Shown here: positions 13,066 to 16,358 of the stretch, piece by piece | Layout of the letters: each line of letters starts with the position of its first letter | Position numbering within the stretch: position 1 is the first letter of the stretch | The notes under the pieces: model-generated | What the model saw: only the letters and a program-made list of their open reading frames with translations | Told to the model about the DNA's origin: nothing | The model's database searches: none | Made by a program: the position numbers and the translations under genes | Source: an uncultured Coriobacteriaceae bacterium | GTDB lineage: Bacteria; Actinomycetota; Coriobacteriia; Coriobacteriales; Atopobiaceae | NCBI GenBank assembly: GCA_900549525.1 | Contig: UWSJ01000041.1 | Location: forward strand, 1 to 16,358 | Direction: 5' to 3' | Length of the DNA: 16,358 nt

Positions 13066-15650
13066 ATGAAGAACAACGAGCAGCCCGCACGCTCCGCAGC
13101 CACGAAATCTGGCCGGGGGGGGGTAGCCTTTCACGCGTAGGTGCCTTCTTGGCCTTCGTCTTGTTCGCCGTATCGATGGCTGTGTCCGTCCCGGCCGTTG
13201 CCGAGGAGGGCGGCTCGTCTCGGCAGGCCACTCCCTCCGCGGCGACGCTCTCGACCGTCTACCTTGGCGGTGCCAACGCCTCCGATGACAACGACGGCGC
13301 GTCTGCCGCGACGGGCGTTGCGACGTTTGCACGCGCCAGGGAGTTGCTTGCCCAGGACGGCACCATCGAGCTCGCCTCCACCTACACCGTGAACGACGAG
13401 CAGACGCTCTCGCTCGAGGGCAAGGGTTCGGCCACGGTGAAGCGCGCCTCCGGCATGGCGGGCCCCATGATCGAGCTGGGCTCGAGCGCCAACCTCACGC
13501 TCGAGCATGTGGTTTTTGACGGGGCCGAGCCCAGCGGAGGGAAGACCGAGAGCCTCATCAAGGAGACGGCCGAGGGCGCGTCGCTCACGCTGGGAGACGG
13601 TGCGGTCCTCCGTAACAGCACCGTGGCCAGCGGCACCATGGGAAGCGCCATCCAGGCGTACGGGCTTGCGCTCACCATGAAGGACGGCGCGGAGGTGACG
13701 GGCAACAGCACGACCTCCGCGGGCTACGGCGCCATCTTCCTCACCAACGGCAGCACCTTCGACATGCGCGGCGGCACCATCTCGAACAACACGTCCAACC
13801 GCGGCGGCGGCGTGGCGCTCGTGGGCGGCGTCCAGATGACGATGTCCGGCGGCACCATCAAGGGCAACAAGACCTACGGCGTGCTCGATGGCGGCGTCGA
13901 CTCCTACGGCGGCGCGGTCTACCTCTCCAACTACGAGGAGATCTCGACCGTCCACCCTTTCACGCAGCAGCTTCGCGCCGGCGATGCGAAGTTCACCATG
14001 ACGGGCGGCACCATTTCGGGCAATAAGTCCGATACTTACGGCGGGGCCATCCTCACCTTCCCGGATACGCGCACGAGCACGGGTGGCATCACGGTGGACA
14101 TCCAGGGCGGTGCCGTCTCGGGCAACACGTCCACCTCTGGCGGGGCCATCGCGGCGTTCCGGCTTGACAGCATCAAGACGCGCGTGAACGTTTCGGGCGG
14201 CACCATCTCCGGCAATACGGCCACCAACATGGGCGGCGGCCTGTTCCTCTATGGCATGACCGACGGTGACGGCTCGGCGCTCGCGAAGGTCTCGGGCGGC
14301 GAGATCTCCGGCAACGAGGCGCAGGCCGGTGGCGGTGCGTTCCTGTACCGCGGCTCCACGCTCGAGCAGTCTGGCGGCAAGACGACGGGCAACACCGCTC
14401 AGGTCACAGGCGGCGGCGTCTACATCGACAAGAACAGCTCGCGCTTTGCCATGTCTGGCGGCGAGGTCTCCGGCAACAACGCGAACGTCGTCGACCAGAG
14501 CCGGACGAAGGGTGACGGCGTGTACGTGGGCGGTCGCTTCCAGGCGAGCGGCTCGGCGCACGTGGCCAAGGACAACGACGTCTACCTGCCGACCGGCCAT
14601 TACGTCGAGGTGGTTGACACGTTCTCCGGCCAGACGTGGGACGCCCCGATGAGCATCACGAGCGAGGACCACGTGGTGGAGCCGGTCAACGTGTCCGTTG
14701 CGGGCACCAAGCTCGTTGAGTACACGGACGCCGCCGGCGGCGAGGAGGCCGCGAAGAAGGCCGACGACGACGCCATCTACGTGCCGAGCGACAAGATGCT
14801 CGCCATCGACCCCACGTTCACCATCGGCAAGAGCGAGGCGAGCGGTCAGACCAACTTCATGACCTACGTGGCCATGCAGAAGGCCCCGTGGAAGTACGAG
14901 GTCTACTACGAGAAGCTTAACGACGCCGCCGCGGCGTCCGAGGACGCGACGAACGTCGCCGATGCCAGTGGGCGTACCTTCGTGCTGGGGGCTACGGTCG
15001 AGCAGCGCCAGCGCTACCTGGGCACCGAGGTGAGCATCTCGCACGACCAGTTCGACGGCATGAAGATGGGCGTGGGCACGCTTGGCACCGAGTACGTGTA
15101 CGACGACGGCGCCGCCAACGTGCTCTCGGGCAAGGTGCAGCCTGCCAACAATGAGCTCGTGCTGCGCATCTACTATCGCCTGGCCGAGCACAGCGTGACG
15201 TATGAGTACGAGGGCGAGACGCCCGACGGCGCTCCTGCCGTGCCCGCCGTGGCCAGCGAGAAGGTCTCGGCGATGGTCGACGTGGCCGAGGCCCCCACGC
15301 TGGATGGCTGGGAATTCTCCGGCTGGAGCGTCGAGAGCCCGAGCGGGCTTGCGGTGTCGGACGGCACGTTCTCCATGCCGAACGAGGACGTGAAGCTCGT
15401 CGGGTCGTGGAGGCGTGTTGAAGCGCCTCCGACTCCGAACGAGCCCACGACGCCCGACGACCCAGCGTCGCCGGATGAGCCGACCAGCCCGAATGATCCC
15501 GTGAGCCCCGAGAACCCCGATGACCAGTCTGGGTACGGCGACAAGAGCCTGCCCCAGACGGGCGACCCCGCCACGGCTGTCACTGCGGTCTCCTCGGTGG
15601 GCGGCGCCCTGCTCGGCGTGGGCTTCTTGCTGCGCGGGCGTAGGCGCTAG
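13066..15650 (+). CDS. LPXTG-anchored beta-helix surface protein, out of frame at a G9 tract (phase-OFF as written)
   Basis: A predicted cell-wall-anchored protein. From ATG 13066 the frame reads 24 codons and stops at TAG 13138. The long frame, open from 13026 to TAG 15648-15650, has no ATG, GTG or TTG before TTG 13149. One extra G in the run at 13115-13123 joins them into an 861-residue protein. It would start with a basic N-terminus (Lys2, Arg9, Lys15, Arg17), then a hydrophobic stretch ending VPAVA before EE (cleavage near residue 46). Restored residues about 55-500 form a pectin-lyase-like beta-helix with eight GG-x-x-S/T-G-N turns (GGTISGN, GGEISGN). Two beta-sandwich-like segments follow; the second (about 710-783) resembles SHIRT/MucBP-type domains. 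A Pro/Asp/Glu wall-spanning stretch leads to LPQTGD (829-834), a hydrophobic segment and RGRRR. Likely an adhesin or glycan-binding protein; the ligand is unknown. TTG 13149 alone would give a truncated signal peptide. Confidence 0.85.
13115..13123 (+). repeat. poly-G tract (G9), putative phase-variation switch
   Basis: Nine Gs lie 50 bases into the surface-protein gene. With nine Gs the ATG 13066 frame stops at 13138; with eight it stops at once (TAG 13124-13126); with ten or seven it continues to the LPQTG end. Placement in the codons just before the signal-peptide core is a standard slipped-strand switch design. Confidence 0.75.
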
Positions 15651-15720
15651 CGCCCGGCTCGAGCTGCGGTGCAGAGCTTACGTACCGTGCGGACGCTGGC
15701 ATGAGCGCTTGAGGCGTGAC

Positions 15721-15823
15721 AAGGATTTGCACAGTGGTTCAGGCTGGGGGCGCCGATCCCTCTTTGGGGATTGGCGCCCCAGCCCGTGATGGGGCATGTC
15801 GCGCCGGTAATAAGGAATTGCAC
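15721..15823 (+). repeat. imperfect direct repeat flanking the hairpin
   Basis: AAGGATTTGCAC (15721-15732) and AAGGAATTGCAC (15812-15823) match at 11 of 12 bases. Each is followed by a loosely similar CAG..GTTC segment, with the long hairpin between them. The layout resembles a small intergenic repeat element, but no second full copy is in this window. Confidence 0.4.
15742..15784 (+). terminator. long hairpin, candidate terminator of the surface-protein gene
   Basis: The left arm 15742-15760 (GGCTGGGGGCGCCGATCCC) pairs with the right arm 15766-15784 (GGGGATTGGCGCCCCAGCC) around a TCTTT loop, with one bulged G and one G-U pair, about 18 pairs. It starts 91 bases after the stop. No T-tract follows, so it may be a U-less actinobacterial terminator or part of a repeat element. 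Confidence 0.5.
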
Positions 15824-16025
15824 TCAGCTGTTCCATTTGTCTACGGGGCTTTGTACTGGGCTTGTTGGGATGGGACGGTTGCTGCCCCTGCGCTTCGACG
15901 GGCCTATCCGCGCTCCTTGGTCTGAGTGGGCCGGGTGGCGGATTTAGCGTTGCCTCCTTACTGGCTGGACGGGGAGGGTCAACCTACTGCTCCGCGCTCA
16001 AATCCCCTGCATATTGGTGCATCAC

Positions 16026-16054
16026 AAAATCTAAGTGTCATAGCAGAAGATTTT
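16026..16054. repeat. AT-rich inverted repeat upstream of the groES promoter
   Basis: AAAATCT (16026-16032) and AGATTTT (16048-16054) are perfect 7-base arms around a 15-base loop, followed by two more Ts. It ends 11 bases before the groES -35. It could be a weak terminator, a regulator site or an AT-rich upstream promoter element; the sequence does not decide. Confidence 0.3.
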
Positions 16055-16065
16055 TTCATTTCACG

Positions 16066-16094
16066 TTGTTATATCGCAGCCAGCTGGGTACTAT
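16066..16094 (+). promoter_or_regulatory. candidate sigma70 promoter of groES
   Basis: TTGTTA (16066-16071), a 17-base spacer and TACTAT (16089-16094) form a plausible -35/-10 pair. Transcription would begin near 16101, giving a leader of about 110 bases. I found no CIRCE inverted repeat (TTAGCACTC-N9-GAGTGCTAA) around it. Confidence 0.5.
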
Positions 16095-16147
16095 TCCTAG
16101 CGTTAGCAGAGGGCGAGTGGCTCGGATGCCGCCCGCCAGTCGCGTCT

Positions 16148-16183
16148 CGCGCGCAGGTTTCGGCCGCTCGGCGGCCGCGCGCG
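16148..16183 (+). promoter_or_regulatory. GC-rich leader hairpin before groES
   Basis: CGCGCGC (16148-16154) pairs with GCGCGCG (16177-16183), enclosing GGCCGC-TCG-GCGGCC (16162-16176), with a 7-base bulge AGGTTTC on the 5' side only. It ends 11 bases before the AAGGAGG ribosome site. It could affect translation or mRNA stability; it does not itself cover the ribosome site. Confidence 0.5.
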
Positions 16184-16210
16184 GGTCGCCCGAGAAGGAG
16201 GTTCATCGCT

Positions 16211-16358
16211 ATGACGCTCAAGCCGCTTGGAGACCGCGTTCTCGTGAAGCCCGCCCCCAAGGAGGAGAAGACCGCGACCGGTCTGTACATCTCCAGTGGC
16301 GCTCAGGAGAAGCCGCAGAAGGGCGAGGTCATCGCTGTCGGCGCCGGCAAGTTCAACG
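16211..16358 (+). CDS. groES: co-chaperonin GroES, N-terminal part
   Basis: The first 49 residues of the 10-kDa chaperonin, cut by the window edge. The start MTLKPLGDRVLVKP and the segments KTATGLYI and KGEVIAVGAG are typical; the mobile loop that contacts GroEL lies around residues 17-33. ATG 16211 has AAGGAGG at 16195-16201, nine bases upstream. GroES caps the GroEL cage and helps proteins fold in the cytoplasm; groEL would normally follow outside the window. In many actinobacteria groES directly follows tsaD, whereas here it is separated from it by the GRE operon, nadE and the surface protein. Confidence 0.97.
   Translation, partial: MTLKPLGDRVLVKPAPKEEKTATGLYISSGAQEKPQKGEVIAVGAGKFN

Larger units (their letters stand above)
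15651..16210. other. intergenic region between surface protein and groES, no convincing gene
   Basis: This 560-base stretch has several short open frames, none with a good ribosome site, a recognisable motif or usual codon preference. It falls from the local GC-rich average to an AT-rich patch around 16010-16095. It holds a long hairpin (15742-15784), two copies of an AAGGA-TTGCAC repeat, an AT-rich inverted repeat, the groES promoter and a leader hairpin, listed separately. Confidence 0.7.

Noticed and set aside
13043..13069. Eight-codon upstream frame (MPQTKERA) overlapping the surface-protein ATG as ATGA
   Set aside because: No ribosome site precedes it and such short frames are common. 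The overlap is suggestive of coupling but unsupported.
13149..13190. TTG 13149 as the true start of the surface protein
   Set aside because: It removes the basic part of the signal peptide and has only a weak AGGTG upstream. ATG 13066 with one extra G gives a complete signal peptide.
13131..15191. 686-codon minus-strand frame opposite the surface-protein gene
   Set aside because: Its Val/Arg/His-rich translation is the mirror of a GC-biased gene with no recognisable domain. The plus strand has beta-helix repeats and an LPQTG anchor.
15716..15925. 69-codon frame starting at GTG 15716
   Set aside because: No ribosome site, no motif, and it runs through both arms of the long hairpin and both direct repeats. 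More likely non-coding.
16103..16126. TTAGCA ... GAGTG near the groES promoter as a CIRCE element
   Set aside because: The half-sites start 12 bases apart instead of 18 and the arms do not pair (TTAGCAGAG versus GAGTGGCTC).
1..16358. CRISPR arrays, tRNA or rRNA genes, insertion sequences
   Set aside because: No regularly spaced repeats, no tRNA cloverleaf or rRNA signature, and no transposase or integrase reading frame were seen on either strand.

Overview
The window is about 16.4 kb of GC-rich DNA. High GC, the gene order alr - tsaE - tsaB - rimI - tsaD ... groES, a mycobacterial-type 680-residue NAD synthetase, an LPQTG-anchored surface protein and an oxygen-sensitive glycyl radical enzyme together suggest an anaerobic actinobacterium. 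A gut or oral member of the Coriobacteriia (Collinsella/Olsenella/Atopobium relatives) fits best. The class is an inference from content, not a sequence match.

Left part (1-5544, all +): the end of an NAD(P)H-hydrate repair enzyme (nnr), alanine racemase (alr), a family-4 Fe-S uracil-DNA glycosylase, tsaE, and one 830-residue protein fusing TsaB, RimI and TsaD. The last two genes would supply the t6A37 tRNA-modification machinery plus the ribosomal-protein acetyltransferase. In other actinobacteria this block runs straight into groES-groEL. Here groES appears only at 16211, so about 10.7 kb of other genes lie in between.

Middle part (5656-10760): a DeoR-family repressor gene (-) diverges from a glycyl radical enzyme, its radical-SAM activase and an FSA-type aldolase (+), ending at a strong intrinsic terminator. 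The AT-rich divergent region holds a clear sigma70 promoter (TTGAAC-N17-TACAAT) with an inverted repeat over its -10. The GRE + activase + FSA set matches the E. coli ybiW-ybiY-fsaA arrangement. There the GRE opens 1,5-anhydroglucitol-6-phosphate to 1-deoxyfructose-6-phosphate, and FSA splits that to glyceraldehyde-3-phosphate and hydroxyacetone ('anhydroglycolysis'). The aldolase here keeps the FSA-diagnostic Gln59 and Tyr132.

Right part (10859-16358): glutamine-dependent NAD synthetase (nadE), then a large beta-helix, sortase-anchored surface protein, then the start of groES. The surface-protein gene is the most striking object. Its natural ATG (13066) and its long reading frame are out of register by one base at a run of nine Gs. 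Ten (or seven) Gs would restore a complete signal peptide joined to the rest of the protein. As written the gene is 'OFF', which looks like poly-G phase variation or, less interestingly, a homopolymer sequencing error. A second run of eight Gs lies just upstream of its promoter region. The 560-bp stretch between this gene and groES has no convincing gene, but holds a long hairpin, a short direct repeat, a probable groES promoter and a GC-rich leader hairpin.
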